Shown piece by piece: positions 42,958 through 51,039 of a DNA stretch of 64,000 bases. The DNA lies in contig NZ_VWVU01000031.1 of the NCBI RefSeq assembly GCF_008638365.1, positions 16,375 to 80,374 of the forward strand, read 5' to 3'. Origin of the DNA: Nocardiopsis quinghaiensis. Lineage in GTDB: Bacteria; Actinomycetota; Actinomycetes; Streptosporangiales; Streptosporangiaceae. Numbering within the stretch: position 1 is the first letter of the stretch; each line of letters starts with the position of its first letter. A program made the translations under genes and the position numbers. A model generated the notes under the pieces. That model made no database searches, was not told the DNA's origin, and saw only the letters and a list, made by a program, of their open reading frames with translations.

Positions 42958-44850
42958 CTACGGAGCCTCGGGCTCCAGGGAGGAGCCGTCTCGGCGTCGG
43001 CGTGAGGCGTACACGGCCACACCGCCCGCACCGACGGCCACCGCCGCGGCGGCCAGCAGACCCGTCAGGGCCGTACCGGTGTTGGGCAGGCCGCCGTCCC
43101 CGTCCCCGTCGCCGGGGCCCGGAGCGGGGTCGCCGTCGCCGCTGCCGTCACCGCCACCGCCGGGGACCTGGGCGTCCTCGCCCACGCTCACGGTCAGGGT
43201 GAGCGGGTCCAGGGCCTCGCCGGTGGAATAGAAGTCCGCGAACGCGGGCACGCCCTCGGCGGCCAGCGAGGCGGGAATGGGATCCCAGCTCAGGACGTCG
43301 TCCTCAAGCGTGTACCCCACGTCGGCCAGGTCCAGTTCGGCGAAGGCCACGTCCTCGTAGGTGACGGACTCCCCGCCGCTCAGCGACTTGCTGGTCACGT
43401 CGGCGTGCAGCACGCCCGCGTCGCCGTCGATCTCCACCCGCGGGTCGCTGACCGTCATCATCAGGAGCGGGTCGGCTCCGTCATGGGCGTGGCCCTCGAA
43501 GGCCACGGTGCCCTCGAAGGAGATGTCGGCGACGGACTCGGACAGGTCTACCTCGCCGCTGCCGCCGGTGAAGGCGAACGTGCCGTCCTCGTTCCTGGTG
43601 GCCCCGTCCCGGGGCGTGATCGCGCCGTGCGCGATGCTGCCGGTGATGTAGTCGCGGAAGGACTCCTTCACTCCCCAGTCCGCGCGGCCGTTGTGGACGG
43701 TGAGCGGTTCCTCGGGTGCGTCGGGGTCGGTCGGCTCGCCGCCCGGATCGGTCGGCTCGTCGGTGGGCCCGTCCTCCGTCGCGAAGGAGACCGGTGTCCA
43801 CACGTCCTGGTCGCGGTTGGCGATGTCGGTGTGGTCGTTGAAGACCGCGACGTAGCACTGCGTCTCGGCGCAGTCGTAGGCGGTGCCGTCCTTGCTGTAG
43901 GAGCCGGTCACCTGGACGTCGGTGCTGAAGGACCCGTCCTCGCCGGGGGCGTCGGCGCCGCGCAGCCACACCGCGCCGGTGTGGTGGCCGGGGTAGGAGT
44001 CCGCTGACTGCGGGGCGGCGGTCAGGGCCGCGTAGACGCCCTGGCCGGGTCGGAAGCCGGTGCCTTCGACGGTGACGGTGTCACCCGCGGGGTCCAGGTT
44101 CTCGGAGGGGACCACCGTGACCCCGGGGTCGTGTACCGGCTCGCCGGGGCCGCCCGGCTCGGTGACGTCGCCGATCCCGGCGGTGAAGGAGAGCGGGTCC
44201 ATCGTGGCGCCCGCGGCGTAGAAGCCCGCGAACGGATCGACGGCGTCGGCGTGCAGGGCGCCGGCCTGGGAGGTGAAGACGATCTCCTCCTCTTCCACGG
44301 TGAGCTCGGCACCGGTCAGTTCGGTGACCGCGACCTGCCCGTACTCGATCAGGTCGCCGGGGGGCAGGCTCGGGTTGGCGCCCGCGAACTCGCGGCTGGT
44401 GACGTCGGCGTAGACCGTGGCGGTGTCGCCCTCGAACTCCACTCGGGGATCGGAGACGCGCACCTCCAGGACCGGGCCCTGGCCGTAGTCGTGGCCGGTG
44501 AAGACGACGGTTCCCTCGAAGCTCACGTCGCCGGAGGCGTCCTCCTTGGAGACCGAGCCCCCGGCGGTGGGGAAGTCGACGGTGCCGTCGGCCAGGACGG
44601 TCGCGCCGCCGGAGGCCTCGTAGCCACCGTGCGCGATCGGGCTGCCCACGTAGCCGCGGAAGGACTCCTTCACGCCCCAGGCGGCGGAGCCCCCGGTGAG
44701 GGGGAGTACCTCGTCGGCCGAGGCGGCCGGGGCCGCCGCCACGGCGAGCGTGCCGCCCAGTGCGGCCAGACCCGCGTAGGAGGTGAGGACGCGCAGCATC
44801 CGCCGGGCTTTGCCCGGTGCCGCGTATCCGCTTGTCGGGGTGGTGGTCAT
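42958..44850 (-). CDS. Cell-wall-anchored HtaA-domain heme-binding protein
   Basis: 630 residues. A signal peptide ends APAASA (about residue 45). HtaA domain 1 (about 55-215) and HtaA domain 2 (about 375-535) each start W-G-V-K-E-S-F-R-x-Y and repeat I-A-H-G. Between them, about 235-350, is a beta domain with a Cys pair and NDHTDIANRDQDVWTPVSF, shared with the next protein. The C-terminus has a sortase signal: LPNTG at 588-592, a hydrophobic segment and RRRR. HtaA domains bind heme in Corynebacterium. It would pass heme to the ABC transporter. Confidence 0.93.
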   Translation of the reverse strand: MTTTPTSGYAAPGKARRMLRVLTSYAGLAALGGTLAVAAAPAASADEVLPLTGGSAAWGVKESFRGYVGSPIAHGGYEASGGATVLADGTVDFPTAGGSVSKEDASGDVSFEGTVVFTGHDYGQGPVLEVRVSDPRVEFEGDTATVYADVTSREFAGANPSLPPGDLIEYGQVAVTELTGAELTVEEEEIVFTSQAGALHADAVDPFAGFYAAGATMDPLSFTAGIGDVTEPGGPGEPVHDPGVTVVPSENLDPAGDTVTVEGTGFRPGQGVYAALTAAPQSADSYPGHHTGAVWLRGADAPGEDGSFSTDVQVTGSYSKDGTAYDCAETQCYVAVFNDHTDIANRDQDVWTPVSFATEDGPTDEPTDPGGEPTDPDAPEEPLTVHNGRADWGVKESFRDYITGSIAHGAITPRDGATRNEDGTFAFTGGSGEVDLSESVADISFEGTVAFEGHAHDGADPLLMMTVSDPRVEIDGDAGVLHADVTSKSLSGGESVTYEDVAFAELDLADVGYTLEDDVLSWDPIPASLAAEGVPAFADFYSTGEALDPLTLTVSVGEDAQVPGGGGDGSGDGDPAPGPGDGDGDGGLPNTGTALTGLLAAAAVAVGAGGVAVYASRRRRDGSSLEPEAP

Positions 44851-44955
44851 GGGATTCGTTGATCCAATCCGTGAGGGGATGGGGAGGCTTCCGGCCGGTG
44901 CCGGAAACGGATGGTGGGGCGCGTCCGCCGGGAGGGCACGGCGGACACCGAGCTG

Positions 44956-46389
44956 TCAGGCCGTGTCGGCGGGGAGGGGACGGGCGCGGCGGCGGGTGGC
45001 CGCCAGTGCGGCGGCACCGGTCAGGGTGGTGACCACGGCGGCCAGGACCAGTCCGTGCAGGGCGTCTCCGGTACGGGGCAGGCGGCCGTCTCCGCCGCCG
45101 GCCCCGGAGCCTGCGGAGTCCCCCGAGCCCCCGGTTCCGGTGCCGCCGGTGCCGCTGCCGGTGCCGCTGCTTCCCGAGCCGTCCCCGGAGCCGGAGCCGG
45201 AGCCGTCGCCTCCGGCGCCCTCGGCGAAGGAGACCGGGACGAATACGTCCTGGCTCCGATCGCTGGACCGGGTGTGGTCGTTGCGGGTGACCACCGCGCA
45301 CTCCGCGCCGGAGCCGGTGCAGTCGGTGTTCTCGTCGCTGGCCTTCACCCGCAGGCGGACGCTGAACCCGCCGTCGGCACCGCCGCCGGTGTAGGGGACG
45401 GCCAGGCCCTCGCCGTAGGGCGGCGGGTTGCTGGAGACCCATGCCGACGAGTTGCCGGTGCCCTCCATGTCCACCCCGCCGATACACGGGCTGGGAGCCT
45501 GGTCGGGACCGGCGTGGCTGGTGTCGCACAGGGCCACGTAGATGCCCTTGGAGGTGTCGTATCCGGATCCGGTGACCGTGATCGTCTCTCCGTCCGGATC
45601 GAGTCCGCTGGTCCTGGAGACGTTCAGGGCGGGGTCGCCGGGCTCACGGGGCACAGGGGCCTGCGGAACGGCGGCTTGGGGCTGCGGCGGGGCCTGGGGC
45701 GCCGGCGCCGGCGCCGGGGCGGCGAAGGTCACGGGGACCTGTCCGACGACCGCGGCGGGGACGGCGGCACGGGGCACGGACGCGAGCGCGCTCGTTCCGG
45801 CTGCGGTGAAGAGGGCCGGGACGTCCTCGTCGACGGTGCCGGTGCCCCCGTCCTCCGGGCTCGCCCGGGTGCCGTCCTCGCCGGTGTCCTCCGGAGCGCG
45901 GCCGTCCTCCGCCGACGGCTCCGCCTCCTCCTCGGCCGGGGCGGGCCCGCTCTCGACGAGGCGGATCTCGAAGGGGACCCCGGCCGCGTCGAGGCCGGCG
46001 TCGGTGGCGAACCCGGTGCCGGTGGTCAGGGTGAGGGCGAAGGTGCCCTGGCCGTCGGCCCGAACGGTCACCGCGTTGCCGGTGTCGGCGACCGCCTCCG
46101 CGCCGCCGCTGCTCGCGGCCTCGGCCGGAACGGCCCAGGTCGTGGCCCGCAACAGGGAACCCGGATCGTGCCCGGTGCCGGTGACGGTGACGGTGTCGCC
46201 CTCGGGGTCGAGCTCCTCGGTCCGGTCGACGGTGGTGACACGGGGAAGGTCGGTTCCGGGAGCGGGGACGGGTTCGGCGAGCGCCGTCGTCGGTGCGTAC
46301 AGGACCGCCATGACGGCGGTGAGTGCCAGGAACGGGAGGAGTACGTTTCGCCGCCCGTGCCTCGGGTGGGGAGAAACCGCTGTTTGCAT
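44956..46389 (-). CDS. LPXTG-anchored surface protein of the heme island
   Basis: 477 residues. The signal peptide ends PTTALA (about residue 38). Domain 1 (about 45-145) begins with the ELDPEGDTVTVTGTG strand pattern. An acidic Pro/Ala linker follows to about 260. Domain 2 (about 265-395) contains GLDPDGETITVTGSGY, a cysteine pair and NDHTRSSDRSQDVFVPVSF. This resembles the neocarzinostatin-like fold and the middle domain of the HtaA protein. A Gly/Ser-rich spacer leads to LPRTG (437-441), a membrane segment and RRR. First gene of the minus arm. Function likely in heme capture or transfer. Confidence 0.82.
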   Translation of the reverse strand: MQTAVSPHPRHGRRNVLLPFLALTAVMAVLYAPTTALAEPVPAPGTDLPRVTTVDRTEELDPEGDTVTVTGTGHDPGSLLRATTWAVPAEAASSGGAEAVADTGNAVTVRADGQGTFALTLTTGTGFATDAGLDAAGVPFEIRLVESGPAPAEEEAEPSAEDGRAPEDTGEDGTRASPEDGGTGTVDEDVPALFTAAGTSALASVPRAAVPAAVVGQVPVTFAAPAPAPAPQAPPQPQAAVPQAPVPREPGDPALNVSRTSGLDPDGETITVTGSGYDTSKGIYVALCDTSHAGPDQAPSPCIGGVDMEGTGNSSAWVSSNPPPYGEGLAVPYTGGGADGGFSVRLRVKASDENTDCTGSGAECAVVTRNDHTRSSDRSQDVFVPVSFAEGAGGDGSGSGSGDGSGSSGTGSGTGGTGTGGSGDSAGSGAGGGDGRLPRTGDALHGLVLAAVVTTLTGAAALAATRRRARPLPADTA

Positions 46390-46444
46390 CAGGGGCCTTC
46401 GCGTTCGTGCGGATTCGGTCGGACCGCCCGCGAGAAGGGGGGAG

Positions 46445-46488
46445 TTGACTTAGGCTATGCTTGCCTTTGTTAAGTGAGGCTTGCCTAA
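46445..46488. promoter_or_regulatory. Two adjacent DtxR/IdeR-type iron boxes
   Basis: TTAGGCTATGCTTGCCTTT (46450-46468) and TTAAGTGAGGCTTGCCTAA (46470-46488) both match the actinobacterial iron-box consensus TTAGGTTAGGCTNNCCTAA. They are 20 bases apart, the spacing that allows two dimers to bind. They lie between the divergent surface-protein and receptor genes, and TTGACT at 46445 may be a -35. Repression by an iron-loaded DmdR/IdeR protein is expected. Confidence 0.85.
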
Positions 46489-46623
46489 GGTCAGGTCCGT
46501 GTCGAAACAGTTGAGCACCGACTCCTCTGACTTGTCAAGATGATGACGAGGTGTCATAAAAGTGTCCCGCCGCACCCGCTCCCGGAGGGCACTCCGGCAC
46601 ACGGACCCACGAAAGCGACCGCC

Positions 46624-47760
46624 ATGCTCCGCACCGGCCCCCGGCCCCCCTTGGGTGACCCCCGACGAGCCCCCCGGACCACCCCGCTCCGTCCCGCCGC
46701 GATACGCGTCTCCGCCGTGGCCTGCGCTTTCGCCCTGGCCCTGGCCGGATGTACCGGAGGCGGCGCCGGAGGACACCGGGATCCGGTGTCCTCCGGCGCC
46801 GGCGCGACCGGCATCCCCGACCTCTCCGAGAACCGCCTCCAGGTCCTGGAAGCGGACACCGAGCCCAGCCTCCCCGTCACCGTCGACTCGGTGACATTGG
46901 ACCCGTACCGCACCAGTTCCGACCCCCTGGAGTACGAGGAGGTCGAGGTCACCGACGTCAGCCGCGTCCTTCCGCTCACCGGGAGCCTCGCCGAGATCGT
47001 CTTCACCCTCGGGTTGGGGGACAACGTCGTGGGCCGCGACGTCGGCGCCACCTTCGGGGAGGCCGCCGACCTGCCCACGGTCAGCGAGGGCCACGAGGTC
47101 TCGGCGGAGAGCGCACTCTCACTGGGGCCCACGGTCGTGCTCGCCGACACCCAGACCGGTCCGCCCGAGGCCCTCGAACAGATCCAGCGTTCCGGTGTCC
47201 CCGTGGTCGTCGTCGAGGAGGCCTGGTCCGTCGACGGGATGTACGCGCGCTTCGAGCGCGTGGCCGAGGCGCTCGGTGTTCCGTCCAGCGGCACGGCCCT
47301 GGCGGAGCGGACCCGGGAACAGATGGCCCGGGTCCGCTCCGACTCCACCGAGGTCAGCGGCGCTCCCCTCGTCGCCTTCCTCTACCTGCGCGGTACCGCG
47401 GGGGTCTACCTCCTCGGTGGACCGGGGTCCGGAGCCGACGCCCTGCTCGCCGAGGTCGGTGCACGCGACGCCGGGGCGGAGATGGGGCTGAGCACACCCT
47501 TCACACCCATCACCACCGAGGCCCTCATCGCGGCCCAGCCCGATGTGATCCTCGTCATGACCAAGGGGCTGGATTCCGTCGGCGGTGTCGACGGACTCAT
47601 GGAGATCCCCGGAGTGGCCCAGACCCCGGCCGGGGCCGAGCGGGCCGTCATCGACTTCGAGGACGGCGTCCTGCTCAACTTCGGCCCCCGAACCCCGCAG
47701 GTCATCGCCGCGCTCGCCGAGGAACTCGCCACCGTGCGCGCCCCGGAGGCAGGGCAGTGA
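46624..47760 (+). CDS. hmuT: Heme ABC transporter substrate-binding lipoprotein
   Basis: 378 residues from ATG. The lipobox LALAGC places the modified Cys at residue 43. The periplasmic-binding domain of the HmuT/BtuF class (about 110-375) has RVLPLTGSLAEIVFTLGLGDNVVGRD, LSLGPTVVLADTQTGPPEALEQIQRSGVPVVVV and the C-terminal NFGPRTPQVIAALAEEL. It should take heme from the wall proteins to the permease. The start is uncertain: an in-frame ATG lies at 46540. The stop overlaps the permease start. Confidence 0.9.
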   Translation: MLRTGPRPPLGDPRRAPRTTPLRPAAIRVSAVACAFALALAGCTGGGAGGHRDPVSSGAGATGIPDLSENRLQVLEADTEPSLPVTVDSVTLDPYRTSSDPLEYEEVEVTDVSRVLPLTGSLAEIVFTLGLGDNVVGRDVGATFGEAADLPTVSEGHEVSAESALSLGPTVVLADTQTGPPEALEQIQRSGVPVVVVEEAWSVDGMYARFERVAEALGVPSSGTALAERTREQMARVRSDSTEVSGAPLVAFLYLRGTAGVYLLGGPGSGADALLAEVGARDAGAEMGLSTPFTPITTEALIAAQPDVILVMTKGLDSVGGVDGLMEIPGVAQTPAGAERAVIDFEDGVLLNFGPRTPQVIAALAEELATVRAPEAGQ

Positions 47761-48890
47761 CCGCCCCGTCCGGGGCCGCCGACGACCGCGGGGGCTCCGG
47801 AGCGGAAGCCGGAGGGCGCGGCGTCCGAGTGCCGGCCACGGGCCGTCGAGGGGCCCTGCGCCGTCTGCGCGCCGCTCTGCTGCTGACCGGACTGGCCTGC
47901 GGACTCGTCATGGTCTCCGTGGTCGCGGCCGGTGTCGGCGCCTACCCCATTCCCGCTGGGCAGGTGGCCGCTTCCATCCTGCACGCCCTGGGCCTGGAGG
48001 TGGGGACCCCGCCCGACCAGATCGCCCACACCGTGCTGTGGGACGTACGGCTGCCCCGTGTCGTGCTCGCCGTCATGGTGGGTGCCGCCCTGGGCAGCGC
48101 GGGCGCCATGATGCAGGGCGTCTTCGGAAACCCCCTCGCCGAGCCCGGTGTCATCGGTGTCTCCTCGGGCGCGGCCGTCGGCGCGATCGTGGTCATCTTC
48201 ACCGGCCTGACCGTCCTCGGCCACTGGACGATCATCGCCTCGTCCTTCGTGTTCGGTCTGGCCACCACGCTGTTCGTGTACGTGTTCGCGCGCTCGCGCG
48301 GGCGGACCGAGGTGGTCACCCTGCTGCTCACCGGTATCGCCGTCAACGCCGTCGCCGGTGCGGCCATCGGCCTGATGACCAACTTCTCCCAGGACGCCGA
48401 GATCCAGACCATCACCTTCTGGCAGCTCGGCAGCGTCTCGACCGCCACCTGGTCCAAGGTCGCCGCCATCACCCCGTGCCTGTTGCTGGGGCTGGCCGTC
48501 ATCCCTTTCTACGCGCGTCGTCTGGACCTGCTCGCCCTCGGCGAGGGTCCCGCGCGCCACCTGGGCGTGGACGTCGAACGCATGCGCCTGGTGATCATCG
48601 GTGCCATGGCGCTGCTGACCTCGGCCGCGGTCGCCTTCGCCGGGATCGTCGCGTTCATCGGCCTGGTCGTTCCGCACATCATCCGTATGGTGAGCGGACC
48701 CGGCCACCGTGTCCTGCTCCCCGCCGGCGCGCTGGGCGGCGGCCTGCTCCTGCTCGCCGCCGACCTGCTCGCCCGCACCGTCGCCGCTCCCGTCGAGATC
48801 CCCCTGGGCGTGGTCACCGCCGCCCTGGGCGGACCGTTCTTCTTCTACCTGCTCCACCGCACCCGAGTCCGGCAAGGAGGCTGGTCGTGA
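47757..48890 (+). CDS. hmuU: Heme ABC transporter permease (FecCD family)
   Basis: 377 residues from a GTG overlapping the hmuT stop (GTGA). About ten membrane segments fill residues 45-375. Family landmarks are RLPRVVLAVMVGAALGSAGAMMQGVFGNPLAEPGVIGVSSGAAVGA, then FWQLGSVSTATW, and FIGLVVPHIIRM before the last third. A 35-residue polar N-terminus precedes the first segment. It forms a dimeric channel with the ATPase encoded next. Confidence 0.94.
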   Translation: MTAPSGAADDRGGSGAEAGGRGVRVPATGRRGALRRLRAALLLTGLACGLVMVSVVAAGVGAYPIPAGQVAASILHALGLEVGTPPDQIAHTVLWDVRLPRVVLAVMVGAALGSAGAMMQGVFGNPLAEPGVIGVSSGAAVGAIVVIFTGLTVLGHWTIIASSFVFGLATTLFVYVFARSRGRTEVVTLLLTGIAVNAVAGAAIGLMTNFSQDAEIQTITFWQLGSVSTATWSKVAAITPCLLLGLAVIPFYARRLDLLALGEGPARHLGVDVERMRLVIIGAMALLTSAAVAFAGIVAFIGLVVPHIIRMVSGPGHRVLLPAGALGGGLLLLAADLLARTVAAPVEIPLGVVTAALGGPFFFYLLHRTRVRQGGWS

Positions 48891-49801
48891 ACGCCCTCGC
48901 CAGGTTGCGGCGGAGGGTCGCCTCCGCCGTCGCGCCCCTGTCCCGAGCCCCTGCCCGGCCCGAGTGCTCTCCACCGGGCAGTGTGGTCATGAGCGCCGAG
49001 GGGATCACCGTCCGCCGGGGAGGCCGCCCCATCCTGGACGGGGTGGATCTCACGGTCCGCTCCGGGGAGCTGCTGGCGCTGGTGGGACCCAACGGCGCGG
49101 GCAAGTCCACCCTGCTCGCCGCCCTGTCCGGGGATACCGCAGGAGCGTCCGGCAGGGGAGAGGCCGACGAGGGCACCGTGTACCTGTCCGGTCGGGCGCT
49201 CACCGAGTGGACCCCGCCCGAGCTGGCGCTGCGCCGGGCGGTCCTGCCGCAGGAGGCGACGGTCAGCTTCCCCTTCCCGGCCGCCGAGCTCGTCGCCATG
49301 GGCCGGGCGCCCTGGGCGGGGGCGGGCGCTCCGGACGACGGCGCCGCCACCGCGGCCGCGATGGAGAGCACGGGGGTGGCCCACCTCGCCGACCGGCGCT
49401 TCCCCACACTGTCGGGGGGAGAGCGGGCGAGGGTGATGCTCGCCCGCGTCCTGGCCCAGGACACCCAGCTGCTCCTGTTGGACGAGCCGACCGCCGCGCT
49501 GGACCTTCGGCACCAGGCACTCGTCCTGGATGTGGTTTCCCGACTCACCGAGCGCGGTGGTGCGGTTATCGTGGTCCTGCACGATTTGGGGCTTGCGGCA
49601 GCCTACGCCCATCGTGTGGCGATACTCTCCGGAGGGCGGGTCGCCGCACAGGGCACCCCCGCCGACGTGTTCACAGCGTCGCTGCTCAGCTCCGTCTACC
49701 AGCACGAGGTCGAAGTCCTACCGCACCCGCGTACCGGGGTTCCGCTGGTCGTACCCCTTTCGGCAGGTGTCCGGTGCGCGCGGAAGCTTCCACAGAAGTA
49801 G
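48887..49801 (+). CDS. hmuV: Heme ABC transporter ATP-binding protein
   Basis: 304 residues from a GTG that overlaps the permease stop, with AAGGAGG 6 bases before. The ATPase domain starts near residue 36 (SAEGITVRRGG), with Walker A GPNGAGKST, the Q-loop LPQEATVSF, signature LSGGERARVMLAR, Walker B LLLLDEPTAALD and the H-loop VVLHDLGLAAAY. The first 35 residues are an extra polar extension; an internal ATG at MSAEGI could also start the protein. Confidence 0.93.
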   Translation: MNALARLRRRVASAVAPLSRAPARPECSPPGSVVMSAEGITVRRGGRPILDGVDLTVRSGELLALVGPNGAGKSTLLAALSGDTAGASGRGEADEGTVYLSGRALTEWTPPELALRRAVLPQEATVSFPFPAAELVAMGRAPWAGAGAPDDGAATAAAMESTGVAHLADRRFPTLSGGERARVMLARVLAQDTQLLLLDEPTAALDLRHQALVLDVVSRLTERGGAVIVVLHDLGLAAAYAHRVAILSGGRVAAQGTPADVFTASLLSSVYQHEVEVLPHPRTGVPLVVPLSAGVRCARKLPQK

Positions 49802-49810
49802 GTCGTATTG

Positions 49811-50620
49811 GTGTCCACAACTGAACGGCAGTTCCACGAGGGTTCCCGCTCCGAGGGCGGGAAGGGGCGCGGGCGTCGGGCTTCGGGCGGTCGGCGCCGC
49901 CGTGCCCGAAGGGCCGGGGCCACACCCGGCGACGTCGTACGCGGCGTCGTCCGGTTCTTCGGCGAGGTCATGCTGACCGCCGGCCTGCTCATGCTCTTCT
50001 ACGCGTCCTACGAGGTCTACGGCTCCCAGTGGGAGACCGACCGCGAGCAGCAGGACCTGGTCCAGGGCCTGGAGGAGACATGGGCCGCCGACAGCGCCGC
50101 CGAGGAGGCGGGGCCGGACTCCGAGCCGCTTCCGGGCAGCGCGGACAGCCGCCTGTACATGCCGTCCCTGGACCTGGACTGGGTGGTGGTCAACGGCACC
50201 ACGCCGGATGACATCCGCTACAGCCCGGGCCACTACACCGAGTACTCCAGCGGTCCCGGCGACGAGGGCAACTACGCGGTGGCCGCCCACCGCACCCCCG
50301 GCCTGTTCTGGGACCTGGACCTGCTGGAGGACGGCGACGTCATGGTCCTGGAGGACGGTGAGAACTTCTACACCTACGAGGTCTTCCGGGAGGAGACGGT
50401 GCTGCCCACCGACGTGTGGGTGGTCGAGCCCGACCCGTTCGACGAGGCCACCGACGAGGAGCCCGGGCGGTCCCTGCTCACCCTCACCACATGCGCGCCC
50501 AAGCTCAACAACACGCACCGCCTCATCGTCTGGGCGGAACTGGCGGAGACCACACCCAAGTCCGAGGGGATGCCCGACACGATCGAGCACATGGCACCCC
50601 AAGCCGACGAGGACGAGTGA
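49811..50620 (+). CDS. Class E sortase
   Basis: 269-residue transpeptidase that cuts LPXTG-like signals and joins the protein to the cell wall. The N-terminus is basic, followed by one membrane segment (about residues 50-70). The catalytic domain (about 110-250) has the His in VAAHRTPG, the Cys in LTLTTCAPKL and the Arg in NNTHRLIVWAEL. The TLTTC motif is typical of class E. It directly follows the heme transporter genes, and two proteins with LPNTG and LPRTG signals lie in the same island, so these are its likely substrates. GTG start chosen. Confidence 0.92.
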   Translation: MSTTERQFHEGSRSEGGKGRGRRASGGRRRRARRAGATPGDVVRGVVRFFGEVMLTAGLLMLFYASYEVYGSQWETDREQQDLVQGLEETWAADSAAEEAGPDSEPLPGSADSRLYMPSLDLDWVVVNGTTPDDIRYSPGHYTEYSSGPGDEGNYAVAAHRTPGLFWDLDLLEDGDVMVLEDGENFYTYEVFREETVLPTDVWVVEPDPFDEATDEEPGRSLLTLTTCAPKLNNTHRLIVWAELAETTPKSEGMPDTIEHMAPQADEDE

Positions 50621-50629
50621 GGAACGCGA

Positions 50630-50878
50630 ATGTACGGTCTGATCTGGCGTGTCCTGCCCGGCCCCTGGGCCTCCAAGTTCATCATGGCGGTCGGCCTGCT
50701 GGCGGGCGCGGCCGTGCTGCTGTGGCTCTTCGCCTTCCCGGCGATCTCCCCGCACATGCCCTTCAACGACGGCGCCGTCGACATCGAGGGCGCCGGGGGC
50801 TCCGGCGAGGGTGGCGGGGAGGGTGCCGTCGAAGGGACCGGGACCGGGGAGGAAGGGTCCTCCGGGGAACCGGAGTAG
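50630..50878 (+). CDS. Small membrane protein after the sortase
   Basis: 82 residues: a short N-terminus GLIWRVLPGPWASK, one membrane segment (about residues 17-38), then PHMPFNDGAVDIEG and an acidic Gly/Glu tail. Similar small genes follow sortase E genes in Streptomyces. It is 9 bases after the sortase stop with GAGGAACGCG before the ATG, so the two are co-translated. Function unknown. Confidence 0.8.
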   Translation: MYGLIWRVLPGPWASKFIMAVGLLAGAAVLLWLFAFPAISPHMPFNDGAVDIEGAGGSGEGGGEGAVEGTGTGEEGSSGEPE

Positions 50879-51039
50879 GCGACGCCTTCCGAGGGGGAGG
50901 GGGTTCCCGGGGACGGGGGCCGACGGCCTCGGACCGGACGGGGACACGCCATGCGCGCGGCGCCGCCGGCCGGTATCCCGGACCGGTCCGCCGTGCCCGC
51001 TAACCTCTTGCAGGTGAGCAATGGGGGACGGTTCGAAGC

